A stretch of 64,000 nucleotides of DNA from Paracoccaceae bacterium (GTDB lineage: Bacteria; Pseudomonadota; Alphaproteobacteria; Rhodobacterales; Rhodobacteraceae). Under the pieces are notes generated by a model. The model made no database searches, was not told the origin of the DNA, and worked only from the letters and a program-made list of their open reading frames with translations. Positions 29,662 through 39,260 of this stretch are shown here, piece after piece (the first letter of the stretch is position 1; every line of letters begins with the position of its first letter). The stretch covers positions 62,001 through 126,000 of the forward strand of contig PWZT01000037.1 in assembly GCA_003567315.1 (NCBI GenBank), written 5' to 3'. A program made the translations under genes and the position numbers.

Positions 29662-30161
29662 GCCGGCCCGAGCCCGTCCAGCAGGTCAAGCACCGCCGCG
29701 ATCTGGCGCTGCAGACACTGGTCGATGCAGTGCCCTATGCGGGCTTTCTGGGCATCGTCTTCGAGCGCCACGGAGACGAGCTGACCGCTGTGCTGCCTTA
29801 TGATGACAAGCTGATCGGCAACCCGGTCCTGCCTGCGCTGCATGGTGGTGTCATCGCCTCCTTCCTCGAGGTCGCGGCGATCATCGAATTGAGCTGGGCG
29901 ATGCTCTGGGACGAGTTGGAGTCGGGCCGTCTGCGCCCCGAGGAGATGGCCGCCAATCTGCCGCGCCTGCCCAAGACCATTGATTTCACGGTCGATTACC
30001 TGCGCACGGGCCTGCCCCGCGACGGTTATGCCCGCGCGCGTGTCAATCGCTCGGGGCGGCGCTATGCGAGTGTGCATGTCGAAGCCTGGCAGGACAATCG
30101 CGCCCGGCTCTTTGCGCAGGCGACCGGGCATTTCCTGATGCCACAGCGCGCGGATGGCTGA
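29658..30161 (+). CDS. PaaI-family hotdog thioesterase, second copy
   Basis: The 167-residue protein has a hotdog domain with PALHGGVIASFLEVAAIIEL and TIDFTVDYLRTGLPRDGYARA. It is longer than the first copy, with an insert around residues 78-100. It overlaps both neighbours (4 and 8 bases), so three genes are translationally linked. The pairing of two thioesterases with a MATE exporter suggests release of free acids that are then exported, which is inference. Confidence 0.86.
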   Translation: MSRPEPVQQVKHRRDLALQTLVDAVPYAGFLGIVFERHGDELTAVLPYDDKLIGNPVLPALHGGVIASFLEVAAIIELSWAMLWDELESGRLRPEEMAANLPRLPKTIDFTVDYLRTGLPRDGYARARVNRSGRRYASVHVEAWQDNRARLFAQATGHFLMPQRADG

Positions 30162-31485
30162 CACGGCCTCGGTGAGTAACCGCCGCATCCTGCGCATTGC
30201 CGTGCCAATCGTGCTCGCCAATCTCTCGGTGCCGCTGCTGGGTGCTGTCGATACAGGCGTGGTGGGCCAGATGGGCGCAGCCGCCCCGATTGGCGCAGTC
30301 GGGATCGGGGCGATCATCCTCGCCTCGATCTACTGGATCTTCGGCTTCCTGCGCATGGGCACGACCGGGCTTGTGGCGCAGGCGACCGGCGCGGGGGATC
30401 TGGCCGAGAGCGGCGCGATACTGACGCGCGGGGTCATGATCGGGCTTGCTGCGGGCGCGGTGATGGTCGCGGGTCAGGTGCTGATCATGGCCGCTGCCTT
30501 CCGCATCGCGCCTGCGAGTGCCGAGGTCGAGGCGCTGGCGCGCGACTATCTCGCCATCCGCATATGGGGCGCGCCCGCCACGATTGCGCTCTATGCCATC
30601 AATGGCTGGCTGATCGCGACCGAACGCACGCGCGGGGTTCTTGTACTTCAACTCTGGATGAACGGGCTGAATATCGCGCTCGATCTGTGGTTCGTGCTGG
30701 GCTTGGGCTGGGGCGTGCAGGGGGTGGCGATTGCGACGCTGATCTCGGAACTGACCGCGTTGGCGCTCGGGCTCTGGCTCTGCCGCGCGGCGTTTTCCGG
30801 CGCGCAATGGCGCGACTGGCCGCGCGTCTTCGACCGCGCACGACTGAAACGGATGTGGGTGGTCAATTCCGACATCATGCTGCGCACGATTGCGCTGCAG
30901 GGCGCGATGACGGCTTTTCTGTTCACATCAGCGGGCTTTGGCGATGTGCAGCTCGCGGCCAATCAGATCCTGTGGCAATTCCTGATGATAACCGCCTATG
31001 CGCTGGACGGCTTCGCCTTCGCCGCCGAGGCGTTGGTGGGTCAAGCGGTGGGCGCGCGCGCCATCGGGATGATGCGCGCGGCCAGCCTGCGCGCAAGCCT
31101 CTGGGCCGTAGGGGGTGGGCTCATCATGGCAGTGGGGTTCGGGCTTCTGGGGCCATTCGTCATCGACATCATGGCGCTCGACCCGGATGTGCGAAGTGCT
31201 GCGCGCGAATTTCTGCCCTTCGTGCTGGTGCTCTGCGTGCTGGGCGTCGGCGCCTATATGCTCGATGGGATCTTCATCGGCGCGACTGGCACGCGCGAGA
31301 TGCGCAACACTGTCATTCTGGCTGTCGCAATCTACGGGCTGATCCTGTGGCTCGCCGTGCCGATCTGGGGGAATGACGCGCTTTGGCTGGCATTGATCGT
31401 GCTCAACGTGCTGCGCGGTGTGTTCCTCGCAGTGCTCTATCCGCGTCTGGAGCGGCGCGTTGCGTCCACGGTGGCTCTGGCATAG
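30154..31485 (+). CDS. MATE-family efflux transporter (DinF-like)
   Basis: The 443-residue protein has about 12 membrane helices in two homologous halves. The N-terminal half has ILRIAVPIVLANLSVPLLGAVDTGVVGQMG, typical of the DinF subgroup; the second half starts near WVVNSDIMLRTIALQGAMTAFLF. These antiporters use H+ or Na+ to export drugs or metabolites across the cytoplasmic membrane. Translation overlaps the thioesterase stop by 8 bases. The substrate is unknown. Confidence 0.9.
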   Translation: MADTASVSNRRILRIAVPIVLANLSVPLLGAVDTGVVGQMGAAAPIGAVGIGAIILASIYWIFGFLRMGTTGLVAQATGAGDLAESGAILTRGVMIGLAAGAVMVAGQVLIMAAAFRIAPASAEVEALARDYLAIRIWGAPATIALYAINGWLIATERTRGVLVLQLWMNGLNIALDLWFVLGLGWGVQGVAIATLISELTALALGLWLCRAAFSGAQWRDWPRVFDRARLKRMWVVNSDIMLRTIALQGAMTAFLFTSAGFGDVQLAANQILWQFLMITAYALDGFAFAAEALVGQAVGARAIGMMRAASLRASLWAVGGGLIMAVGFGLLGPFVIDIMALDPDVRSAAREFLPFVLVLCVLGVGAYMLDGIFIGATGTREMRNTVILAVAIYGLILWLAVPIWGNDALWLALIVLNVLRGVFLAVLYPRLERRVASTVALA

Positions 31486-31493
31486 GCGGTCGG

Positions 31494-31522
31494 AATTTGA
31501 GTATTTTTGGCAAGATGAAGCC
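31494..31522 (+). repeat. Interspersed repeat copy B
   Basis: This copy is 29/29 identical to copy A. It abuts the pyrD stop codon (minus strand) and lies just after the MATE gene, in the gap between convergent genes. Confidence 0.85.
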
Positions 31523-32581
31523 TCAAAGCCACGCGTCGCGGCCTGTGCCCACAGCCTCGGAGATGGTGCCTAAGCCATCCCGATCCAGCGCCGCGAGGAG
31601 CCCCTGATTAAGGCGTGGGATCAGCGAAAAACCTTCATAGACAAGCGCTGAATAGAGCTGCACGACAGAAGCGCCCGCGCGGATCTTCTCATACGCCTGC
31701 GCGGCACTGCTGATACCGCCAACGCCGATCAGAGGTATCCGCCCTTCGGTCAGATGCGAGAGCTTCGCAAGGATGCGGGTCGAAAGGTCGAACAACGGTG
31801 CGCCCGAAAGCCCCCCTGTCTCGCGCGCATGTCTGCTCTTCAGTACCGGGCGCGAGATGGTCGTATTGGTGGCGATGATGGCATCGATCTGCGCCGACAG
31901 AGCAACATCGGTCAGTTCAGACAGATCGGCATCGCTCAGATCCGGCGCGATCTTGAGGAACACGGGGATTGGCCGCATCAGTTCCGCGCGCGCAGTCATG
32001 ACCCGTTCGAGGAGCGCGGCCAGCGCTTCCGCGCCCTGGAGGTCGCGCAGCGCCTCGGTATTGGGGGAGGAGACATTGACCGTCGCGAAATCGATATGCG
32101 CGCCGCAGCGCATGAGCACCTGAGCGAAGTCATCGGCGCGGTCGGCGCTGTCCTTGTTCGCCCCGAGATTGAGCCCCAGCACCATGTCGTGCGGTCGTTT
32201 CTCGAGGCGCGGCGCAATTGCCTCCACCCCTTCATTGTTGAAGCCGAAGCGGTTGATCACGGCGTGATCCTCGGGCAACCGATAGAGACGCGGACGCGGG
32301 TTGCCTTCCTGTGCGCGGGGCGTGGCCGCCCCCACCTCGACAAACCCGAACCCGACTTTGCCAAGGGCCTCCAGCGCGGTCGCATTCTTGTCGAAACCCG
32401 CTGCCAGACCGATGGGGTTTGGCAGATCGAGCCCGGCGATCCGCGTCGCGAGCCGTGGCGAGACCACTCGGCGCGGGCGCGGCGCCAGACCAGTGCGCAG
32501 TGCCCTGAGCGCAAACCCGTGGGCAGTTTCGGGATCGAGGCTGCGCAGGGCCGCAAGACCGGCGCGCTCAATGAGGCTCAT
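31523..32581 (-). CDS. pyrD: Dihydroorotate dehydrogenase (quinone), class 2
   Basis: The 352-residue FMN enzyme oxidises dihydroorotate with quinone at the membrane in pyrimidine synthesis. Motifs are [44 protein letters not shown] (catalytic Ser) and [30 protein letters not shown]. The N-terminal amphipathic extension marks class 2. The start [15 protein letters not shown] at 32581 overlaps the stop of the DUF952 gene by 4 bases; the ORF extension is not needed. Confidence 0.96.
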   Translation of the reverse strand: MSLIERAGLAALRSLDPETAHGFALRALRTGLAPRPRRVVSPRLATRIAGLDLPNPIGLAAGFDKNATALEALGKVGFGFVEVGAATPRAQEGNPRPRLYRLPEDHAVINRFGFNNEGVEAIAPRLEKRPHDMVLGLNLGANKDSADRADDFAQVLMRCGAHIDFATVNVSSPNTEALRDLQGAEALAALLERVMTARAELMRPIPVFLKIAPDLSDADLSELTDVALSAQIDAIIATNTTISRPVLKSRHARETGGLSGAPLFDLSTRILAKLSHLTEGRIPLIGVGGISSAAQAYEKIRAGASVVQLYSALVYEGFSLIPRLNQGLLAALDRDGLGTISEAVGTGRDAWL

Positions 32582-32916
32582 ATCAGGGTCTCCGGGAATA
32601 TATGCCCCGTTGCCCCCAGCGGTAGAGATGTGTCCCACATCACATCCGCGCGACGCATGGGGCGGTAGAGATGCGGGAAGAGCGCCCCGCCGCGCGAGGG
32701 CTCCCATTTGAGCGCATCGCCCAGCGCATCGCTGTCGCAGGCCACGAGCACGAGATCGCCCTCACCCGCGAAATGCTTCGCGGCCGTTTCCATGACCTGC
32801 TGCGATGTGGAGAAATGGATGAAGCCGTCCGCGCGATCCACCGGCGCGCCAAGGGTCTCCCCAGTGGCCACCAGATCATCCCATTCCGGGCGGCGGAATA
32901 TCTTGTAGATCAGCAT
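32578..32916 (-). CDS. DUF952 family protein
   Basis: The 112-residue protein matches the DUF952 pattern: [40 protein letters not shown] and [17 protein letters not shown]. The conserved His residues suggest a small enzyme fold, but no activity is known. It is often placed just before pyrD in this family of bacteria and overlaps its start codon here. Start at ATG 32916 after AAGAG. Confidence 0.85.
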   Translation of the reverse strand: MLIYKIFRRPEWDDLVATGETLGAPVDRADGFIHFSTSQQVMETAAKHFAGEGDLVLVACDSDALGDALKWEPSRGGALFPHLYRPMRRADVMWDTSLPLGATGHIFPETLI

Positions 32917-32965
32917 GAATGTCTCTTGCCCAAAGCACCGCGCCGCGTCAATGGCGCGTGGGCTG

Positions 32966-33676
32966 TCAGGACGCATAGAGGTCGCGGTCCCAGAAGCTTT
33001 GTTCGCTCTCCGGGTCCATCAGCAGTGTGATCGTGCCCCCGACCGGGCCCTCGCGCTCCAGATCCGCGCGCCGCCGATCAAGGCTTTTGCCCTCCGCCCC
33101 CGTTTCATCGCGCCAATGGAGGCGGGCGTTGGGATCCTTTTTCCTGCCGCCCGACGCCATGTGCGCGACCACCTGCGCGCTGCGGCGCTCGCCCGCGCGC
33201 GCGGCGCGCAGCATGGCCGCCGTGCGGCGCCAGAAATAGCGCGCGCCCCAGAGCGCGAAGCCGAGGCTGATCAGGGCGATGGCCCCGAAGATCAGGGCCG
33301 CCCCCGAGGAATCGGCTCGATCGACCAGCACACGCTCGGGGTCATCGGGCAGATAGCGGATTGTCACAGTATCGCCCGCGCGGACCCGGCCATGAAACCC
33401 CGGCGAGACAGGCGTTCTGCCCTGGATCACCTCGCCCTCGCGCGTCTCGAAGCCGTAGCCGACCCAGGGGGTGCGCCCGCTGGATTGCGTGCCCCTGATC
33501 TCTGGGTTGCTGATGACGGCTTGCGCCTCGACCCCGCGCGAGGCGAACAGGAGCGTCTCGCGCGCGCTGTTCAGCGCCACGCCGCCCATGATCAGCGCGA
33601 CCAGAAGCGGCACCAGCACCATCCAGGCGTGCTGGCGCATCAGCAAGGTCGGGATTGGAACATGTCGCGTGGGCAT
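32966..33676 (-). CDS. DUF3592 membrane protein, tandem copy 1
   Basis: The 236-residue protein has a membrane helix near residues 18-40 (MVLVPLLVALIMGGVAL) and a second near 125-145 (ALIFGAIALISLGFALWGARYFW). Between them lies an extracytoplasmic beta domain with GDTVTIRYLPDDPERVLVD, the DUF3592 signature. The end reads ARLHWRDETGAEGKSL...MDPESEQSFWDRDLYAS. It is a clear paralogue of the gene at 33741. Function unknown. The start at 33676 follows GGGGGTC. Confidence 0.78.
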   Translation of the reverse strand: MPTRHVPIPTLLMRQHAWMVLVPLLVALIMGGVALNSARETLLFASRGVEAQAVISNPEIRGTQSSGRTPWVGYGFETREGEVIQGRTPVSPGFHGRVRAGDTVTIRYLPDDPERVLVDRADSSGAALIFGAIALISLGFALWGARYFWRRTAAMLRAARAGERRSAQVVAHMASGGRKKDPNARLHWRDETGAEGKSLDRRRADLEREGPVGGTITLLMDPESEQSFWDRDLYAS

Positions 33677-33740
33677 ATGACCCCCATAATGTCGCAGATG
33701 ATAAGGTGCAGCTGCAAAGGGCAAGGTGCCCAAGCGCAGG

Positions 33741-34478
33741 TCAAATGGCGTAGATGTCACGCTCCCAGAATGCCTGTTCGCTCACCGGATCGACCATGAC
33801 CGTGATGGTGTCGCCCACTCGGGCATGGGCCATCAGCCACATGCGCCCCTGGTTGAGGCTCTCGCCCTCGGCCCCGGTTTCATCGCGCCAGTGCAGACGC
33901 CAGGATGCCGGTTCATCGCCGATTTTGGCCCGGGATGGCAGGTAGTTTTGTACCTTTGCCTGTCGCGCCTCGCCGCCACGTGCAGCACGAAGCATGGAGG
34001 CGGTGCGGCGCCAGTAGCGGTGGCCGATATAGCCCGCGAGTGCGAGCGCGATCAGCGCGGGTATGATGTAGAAATACAGCCCGCCACGATGATGCGACCA
34101 GTCGAGCATGACCTGATCGGGGTTGTCGGGCATGTAGTGGATCGGCACTGTATCGCCCGGGTCATTGCGGCGGTAATACCCGGCGGATACGCGCGTCGCG
34201 CCTTCCTGCGTGGCGCCATCAGCCGTTTCGAACTGATAATCGACATGATAGCTGCGCTGCGTGCGTGTCCCGTCTGATGTCGCGCTATGGCTGACGGATT
34301 CGCGGGAATTGATGATCCGCGCCTCTGTCTCGACCCCTTGCGCCTGAAAGGCCAGCAACCGCTGCGACTGCACCAGAGCGGCAATGCCTGCAATAAGCGC
34401 GATCACAAGGGGAATGCCCGCCAGCCAGACGCGCTGGCGCTGCAGGAGTAACAGGATTGAAATGCGCCGCTCAGTCAT
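33741..34478 (-). CDS. DUF3592 membrane protein, tandem copy 2
   Basis: The 245-residue paralogue of the preceding entry has the same layout: helix at about 14-36 (VWLAGIPLVIALIAGIAAL), the motif GDTVPIHYMPDNPDQVMLD, helix at about 130-150, and the C-terminus RLHWRDETGAEGESL...DPVSEQAFWERDIYAI. The two copies share gene order and strand and probably arose by tandem duplication. The ATG at 34478 is preceded by GGAGGTCGC. Confidence 0.8.
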   Translation of the reverse strand: MTERRISILLLLQRQRVWLAGIPLVIALIAGIAALVQSQRLLAFQAQGVETEARIINSRESVSHSATSDGTRTQRSYHVDYQFETADGATQEGATRVSAGYYRRNDPGDTVPIHYMPDNPDQVMLDWSHHRGGLYFYIIPALIALALAGYIGHRYWRRTASMLRAARGGEARQAKVQNYLPSRAKIGDEPASWRLHWRDETGAEGESLNQGRMWLMAHARVGDTITVMVDPVSEQAFWERDIYAI

Positions 34479-34570
34479 GCGACCTCCATGCTGTGTTTCC
34501 ATGCAAAAACCGAGGGTTAGCCTGCACGATGCGAGGGCAGGATGCAATCGGGGCTGACAAGACCGTGAGA

Positions 34571-35026
34571 TCAGAGCGGACCGGGCAGGCGCTCTTCGGA
34601 CAGAAGAACATTGGCATCGACCGCCCCCACCCCGGGCAGCGTCATGATGCGGCGCCGCAGGACGCGCTCGAAATCCGACAGATCGCCCGCGACCACGCGC
34701 AGGCGATAGTCATAAAGGCCCAGCACATGCTGGACGGTTTGCACCTCGGGGATGGCCGAGACGGCACGCTCGAAATCGGCCAGAGAGACGCGGCCCTTCG
34801 CTGCAAGGCTGATCCCCAGAAATACGGTGACGCCAAGCCCGAGCGCGGGCAGGTCGAGATCGACATGCTGGCGCGCAATCGCCCCTGCGTCGCGCAATCG
34901 CTTGAGCCTGCGCCAGGTCGCGGGTTGGCTCAGGCCAAGTTGCCGTCCCAGCGCCCCCGCGCTCTGGGTGGCATCCAAAGCAAGCGCCCGCAGGAGCGCG
35001 CGGTCGGTGGCGTCAAGTTCCAGCAT
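34571..35026 (-). CDS. Lrp/AsnC-family regulator 1
   Basis: The 151-residue protein has an N-terminal winged helix (LDATDRALLRALALDATQSAGALGRQLGLSQPATWRRLKRL) and a C-terminal RAM ligand domain (VQTVQHVLGLYDYRLRVVAGDLSDFERVL). These regulators sense amino acids and bend promoter DNA. It lies in tandem with a second Lrp gene next to ilvC, so control of branched-chain amino acid metabolism is plausible. Confidence 0.92.
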   Translation of the reverse strand: MLELDATDRALLRALALDATQSAGALGRQLGLSQPATWRRLKRLRDAGAIARQHVDLDLPALGLGVTVFLGISLAAKGRVSLADFERAVSAIPEVQTVQHVLGLYDYRLRVVAGDLSDFERVLRRRIMTLPGVGAVDANVLLSEERLPGPL

Positions 35027-35091
35027 CAGCGGTGCAATTGGGGCGCTGCCCTCGTCGCCATTGCCACTTGACCCGATGACATGCGGACGCC

Positions 35092-35115
35092 TTGAGTATT
35101 CGAAGCAAGATGAAG
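35092..35115 (+). repeat. Interspersed repeat copy C (diverged)
   Basis: TTGAGTATTCGAAGCAAGAT then GAAG matches copies A and B except in the 4-base middle. Like copy B it abuts the stop codon of a minus-strand gene, here the second Lrp gene. Confidence 0.75.
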
Positions 35116-35116
35116 A

Positions 35117-35575
35117 TCATAGCGGCAGGCTTTCGGCGTGTTTGATGTCGGACAGATGCATCAGCGCCTCGAGATCCGCGATATGCGGCAAGGGCAGGAT
35201 GCGGTCGCGATAGACCTCCTGATAATGCGCCAGATCACGCGCGATGAGGTTGAGGCGGATATCGACACGGCCGAGGAAGGTCTGGATTTCCAAAACCTCT
35301 GGCACTGTCCGCGCGGCGGCAATGAACTCGTCGAAGGCGCGCGGGTTGGTCTTGTCGAGCGTGATGCGCAGGGACACTTCCACCTCCCAGCCCAGCGCGC
35401 GCCAGTTGATCACGGCACGTTGCCCGCGCAGGATGCCCTGCGCGCGCAGCCGCTCCAGCCTGCGCCAGCAGGTCGCTTCCGTCAGGCCCGCACGCGCGGC
35501 CAGTTCTGATGTGCTGGCCTCCGGCGCGGCCACTAGAAGTCGTAGGAGGCGGCGATCATTATCATCGATACGCAT
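35117..35575 (-). CDS. Lrp/AsnC-family regulator 2, divergent from ilvC
   Basis: The 152-residue protein has a winged helix (IDDNDRRLLRLLVAAPEASTSELAARAGLTEATCWRRLERL) and a RAM domain (VLEIQTFLGRVDIRLNLIARDLAHYQ). It is transcribed away from ilvC across a 130-base gap that contains an inverted repeat, so it is the likelier direct regulator of ilvC of the two Lrp proteins. Confidence 0.92.
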   Translation of the reverse strand: MRIDDNDRRLLRLLVAAPEASTSELAARAGLTEATCWRRLERLRAQGILRGQRAVINWRALGWEVEVSLRITLDKTNPRAFDEFIAAARTVPEVLEIQTFLGRVDIRLNLIARDLAHYQEVYRDRILPLPHIADLEALMHLSDIKHAESLPL

Positions 35576-35579
35576 GGAT

Positions 35580-35605
35580 TTCTCGTTAACTTTCTATATC
35601 GAGAA
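35580..35605. promoter_or_regulatory. Inverted repeat TTCTCG-N14-CGAGAA between lrp and ilvC
   Basis: Perfect 6-base arms flank an AT-rich 14-base centre just upstream of the Lrp start codon. The arrangement fits an Lrp-type site. A TTGACC hexamer at 35611 could be the -35 of ilvC. Confidence 0.45.
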
Positions 35606-35684
35606 TAGCTTTGACCAGAAATACCGAATATTTGCGGAGAATGAAACGTAAACTTGTGAAAACGTCTTATGCTGCGCGCCATGA

Positions 35685-36728
<1,044 letters not shown>

Positions 36729-36738
36729 GCTTCACTGA

Positions 36739-36763
36739 CGGCGGGGGCTCAGGGCTCCCGCCG
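36739..36763. terminator. Stem-loop between ilvC and the convergent lipoprotein gene
   Basis: Arms CGGCGGG and CCCGCCG (7 bases, extendable by three inner pairs with a wobble) lie between the ilvC stop and the stop of the gene on the other strand. The downstream T content is weak, so it is probably a shared terminator. Confidence 0.55.
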
Positions 36764-36764
36764 C

Positions 36765-37283
36765 TTACTCTGCATAGACGCGCAGATCGACAAGCTGTGT
36801 CAGCGGCAGACCTAGCGTCGTGAAGGCCGCCAGCGAAAGCTGACTGCCGCCACCCGCAGGCGCGCCCGACGGTCGTAGCTCCACCCGCAACGAACCATCG
36901 CCCTGTTTCAACTCGACGCGCCCCTGTGTGGTCTCGCTCACAAGCCCCGTGCGCAGCCACAGCCCGGGATCTGCCGGGCTGCCGAGCGAGGCCAACGTCT
37001 CCCCCAGAAGCTGGGTGCGCGCGGCCGGGGGCGCGAGTGCTGCGGCGCGCTCTTCAGGGCTGGTCTGGTCGAGCGCGTCCGCGCGCTGACCAGCGCCCCC
37101 CAGCCGCGCCAGGCGCGAGCCGGAGCGCGCTTCCGGGCGTTGGGTTTCCGCATCGGGCGTCTGCACAGCGACATCGGCCTGCGGCGCCGGATCGGCACTG
37201 CGCGAAAAAATCGGAAGTTGCGCACATCCCGCCAGCAGCAGGAACAGGGCAACGAGGCTGAGCTTGCATGTAGAAACTGACAT
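36765..37283 (-). CDS. Putative lipoprotein of unknown function
   Basis: The 172-residue protein begins with a lipoprotein signal (KLSLVALFLLLAGCAQLP, lipobox LAGC with Cys20). The mature part is an Ala/Pro/Arg-rich linker, then a short domain (about 90-172) with GRVELKQGDGSLRVEL. I recognise no family. It faces ilvC convergently and is divergent from moaA. Confidence 0.7.
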   Translation of the reverse strand: MSVSTCKLSLVALFLLLAGCAQLPIFSRSADPAPQADVAVQTPDAETQRPEARSGSRLARLGGAGQRADALDQTSPEERAAALAPPAARTQLLGETLASLGSPADPGLWLRTGLVSETTQGRVELKQGDGSLRVELRPSGAPAGGGSQLSLAAFTTLGLPLTQLVDLRVYAE

Positions 37284-37365
37284 GAACGAAAACTACTCCG
37301 AAACTGTTGTCATCACAACGCTCTTGCCTCTTGTCGATGGCAGAAGCGATGGCTAACTTCCCACC

Positions 37366-38370
37366 ATGACAGCGCCTCTCATCGACCCGTTCGCCCGCCC
37401 GATCTCCTACCTGCGCGTCTCGGTTACGGACCGCTGCGATTTTCGCTGTGTCTATTGCATGGCCGAGAACATGACCTTCCTGCCCAAGAAGGAGCTTCTG
37501 ACGCTGGAGGAGCTGGACCGGATGTGCTCCACCTTCATTCGGCTGGGCGTGGAGAAACTGCGCATCACCGGGGGCGAGCCGCTGGTGCGCAAGGGGATCA
37601 TGACGTTCTTCGAGGCGATGAACCGCCATCTCGAAAGCGGCGCGCTCAAGGAATTGACGCTGACCACCAATGGCAGCCAGCTCCGTCGCTTCGCGCGCGA
37701 TCTGGCCGCGTGCGGGGTGCGCCGTGTCAATGTCTCGCTCGACACGTTGGACGAGAAGAAATTCGCCGACATCACGCGCTGGGGCCGTCTGGCCCAGGTG
37801 CTTGACGGGATCGAGGCCGCGCAAGAGGCCGGGCTGCGCGTCAAGATCAATGCAGTGGCGCTGAAGGGGTTCAACGAGGATGAGCTGTTCACCCTCCAGG
37901 CGTGGTGCGCCGAGCGCGACATGGACCTGACCTTCATCGAGGTCATGCCGATGGGCGATCTGGGCAATGAGGACCGGCTGGACCAGTATTGGGCGCTGAG
38001 CGACCTGCGCGCGCGGTTGGCCGAGCGATTCACACTTGTCGATCTGGCCGAGCGCACGGGCGGACCTGCGCGCTATGTCAGGCTGGAAGAGACAGGCCAG
38101 AAGATCGGCTTCATCACGCCGCTCACGCATAATTTCTGCGAAAGCTGCAACCGGGTGCGGCTCACCTGCACGGGCGAGCTTTACATGTGCCTCGGGCAGG
38201 AGGACATGGCCGATCTGCGCGCGCCGTTGCGCGCCTCGGAAGACGACGCGGTGCTGGAGCACGCGATCCGGAGAGCGATCGAGCGCAAACCCAAAGGGCA
38301 TGATTTCGACTATTCGCGCCAGAAGGTCGATGGGCAGGTCTCGCGCCATATGAGCCATACTGGCGGCTGA
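37366..38370 (+). CDS. moaA: GTP 3',8-cyclase (MoaA)
   Basis: The 334-residue radical-SAM enzyme makes 3',8-cyclo-H2GTP, the first step of molybdenum cofactor synthesis; MoaC at 9.6 kb does the next. The N-terminal cluster motif is [19 protein letters not shown] is the SAM-binding GGE motif. The C-terminal cluster Cys residues are in [19 protein letters not shown]. The usual C-terminal Gly-Gly is present (SHTGG). Start [24 protein letters not shown] is typical. Confidence 0.97.
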   Translation: MTAPLIDPFARPISYLRVSVTDRCDFRCVYCMAENMTFLPKKELLTLEELDRMCSTFIRLGVEKLRITGGEPLVRKGIMTFFEAMNRHLESGALKELTLTTNGSQLRRFARDLAACGVRRVNVSLDTLDEKKFADITRWGRLAQVLDGIEAAQEAGLRVKINAVALKGFNEDELFTLQAWCAERDMDLTFIEVMPMGDLGNEDRLDQYWALSDLRARLAERFTLVDLAERTGGPARYVRLEETGQKIGFITPLTHNFCESCNRVRLTCTGELYMCLGQEDMADLRAPLRASEDDAVLEHAIRRAIERKPKGHDFDYSRQKVDGQVSRHMSHTGG

Positions 38371-38387
38371 TCACGCCACGCCGTGCG

Positions 38388-38472
38388 TGGTGCGGGTGGA
38401 GGGACTTGAACCCCCACGCCTTGCGGCGCCAGAACCTAAATCTGGTGCGTCTACCAGTTCCGCCACACCCGC
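38388..38472 (-). tRNA. tRNA-Leu (anticodon UAG)
   Basis: On the minus strand the acceptor stem GCGGGTG pairs with CACCCGC. The anticodon loop GATTTAGGT gives UAG, the class II variable arm is GGCGCCGCAAGGCGT, and the T-arm is GGGTTCAAGTCCC. CCA is encoded. Length is 85 bases. Confidence 0.95.
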
Positions 38473-38669
38473 ATCTGGCGGGCAGTTAGCAAATCATCGC
38501 GGGTGATGCGAGTGGAAAAGACGCATCACTGTGTCTGTCTGATCATGTTTCGTCAAATTTCTGCCATTGTCTTGAAGGATTGTTGCGCAATCCGAAACAG
38601 ATGACGTCTGGCGCGTTTACCATGTTGTTACGTTTGTCGGGCATGGTCATTTTGAAGGAGTTTGACGAT

Positions 38670-39260
38670 ATGTTTGCTGACAACATTTCCCTTGCCCCGG
38701 CCCTGAAACCCTGCCCCGCCGCTGCGGTCACGCCCCGATCTGCGCGACCTTCGGGTTTCGCGCACGGAACACGGCTGCGAACGGTGTTCGGGATGCGGCG
38801 TGTCGAGGATCTGAAAACCGGTGATCTGCTGCTCGACACCGATTCGCGCGTGCTCGAGTTGCGCACCATCCGGCAGATCACCCCTGCGGCAGGGCATCTG
38901 ATCCAGATCGACCCGTCGGCATTCGGTCTCGGACTGCAGCCTGCGCGGCTGCATGATACGCTTCTGGTTGGCGCGGGTCAGGCCTTGGGGATGCGCGATT
39001 GGCGCACAGACATCCTTTACGGTGCGGCAGCACTTGTCCCCGCATATCGACTGGTCGATGACATCCATATCCATCGCAGCCGCGCCACTGCCCCACTCTT
39101 GCAACTGGGCTTTGACCGCGATGGGGTTGTCTGCGCGAACGGATTGCTTGCACAGGTCACACGCTCACGCGCCCAGATCAGCCAGGACTCTTGGCAGGAG
39201 TTCGGGGAGATCTTCTGCGATCAGTCCCGGGCCGAAGGCGCGCGCCGCTTCGACATGTAG
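38670..39260 (+). CDS. Hint-domain-like protein without catalytic Cys (second of two)
   Basis: The 196-residue protein has GFAHGTRLRTVFGMRRVEDLKTGDLLLDTDSRVLELRTI, which lines up with the start of Hint_2 domains, and LQLGFDRDGVVCANGLLAQV with the end. The usual nucleophile Cys is Gly here and the SPQHR motif is changed (HDTLLVGAGQALGMRDWRTDILYG), so it is probably not self-processing. AAGGAG lies 9 bases before ATG 38670. The last 96 bases overlap the convergent nnr gene. Confidence 0.65.
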   Translation: MFADNISLAPALKPCPAAAVTPRSARPSGFAHGTRLRTVFGMRRVEDLKTGDLLLDTDSRVLELRTIRQITPAAGHLIQIDPSAFGLGLQPARLHDTLLVGAGQALGMRDWRTDILYGAAALVPAYRLVDDIHIHRSRATAPLLQLGFDRDGVVCANGLLAQVTRSRAQISQDSWQEFGEIFCDQSRAEGARRFDM

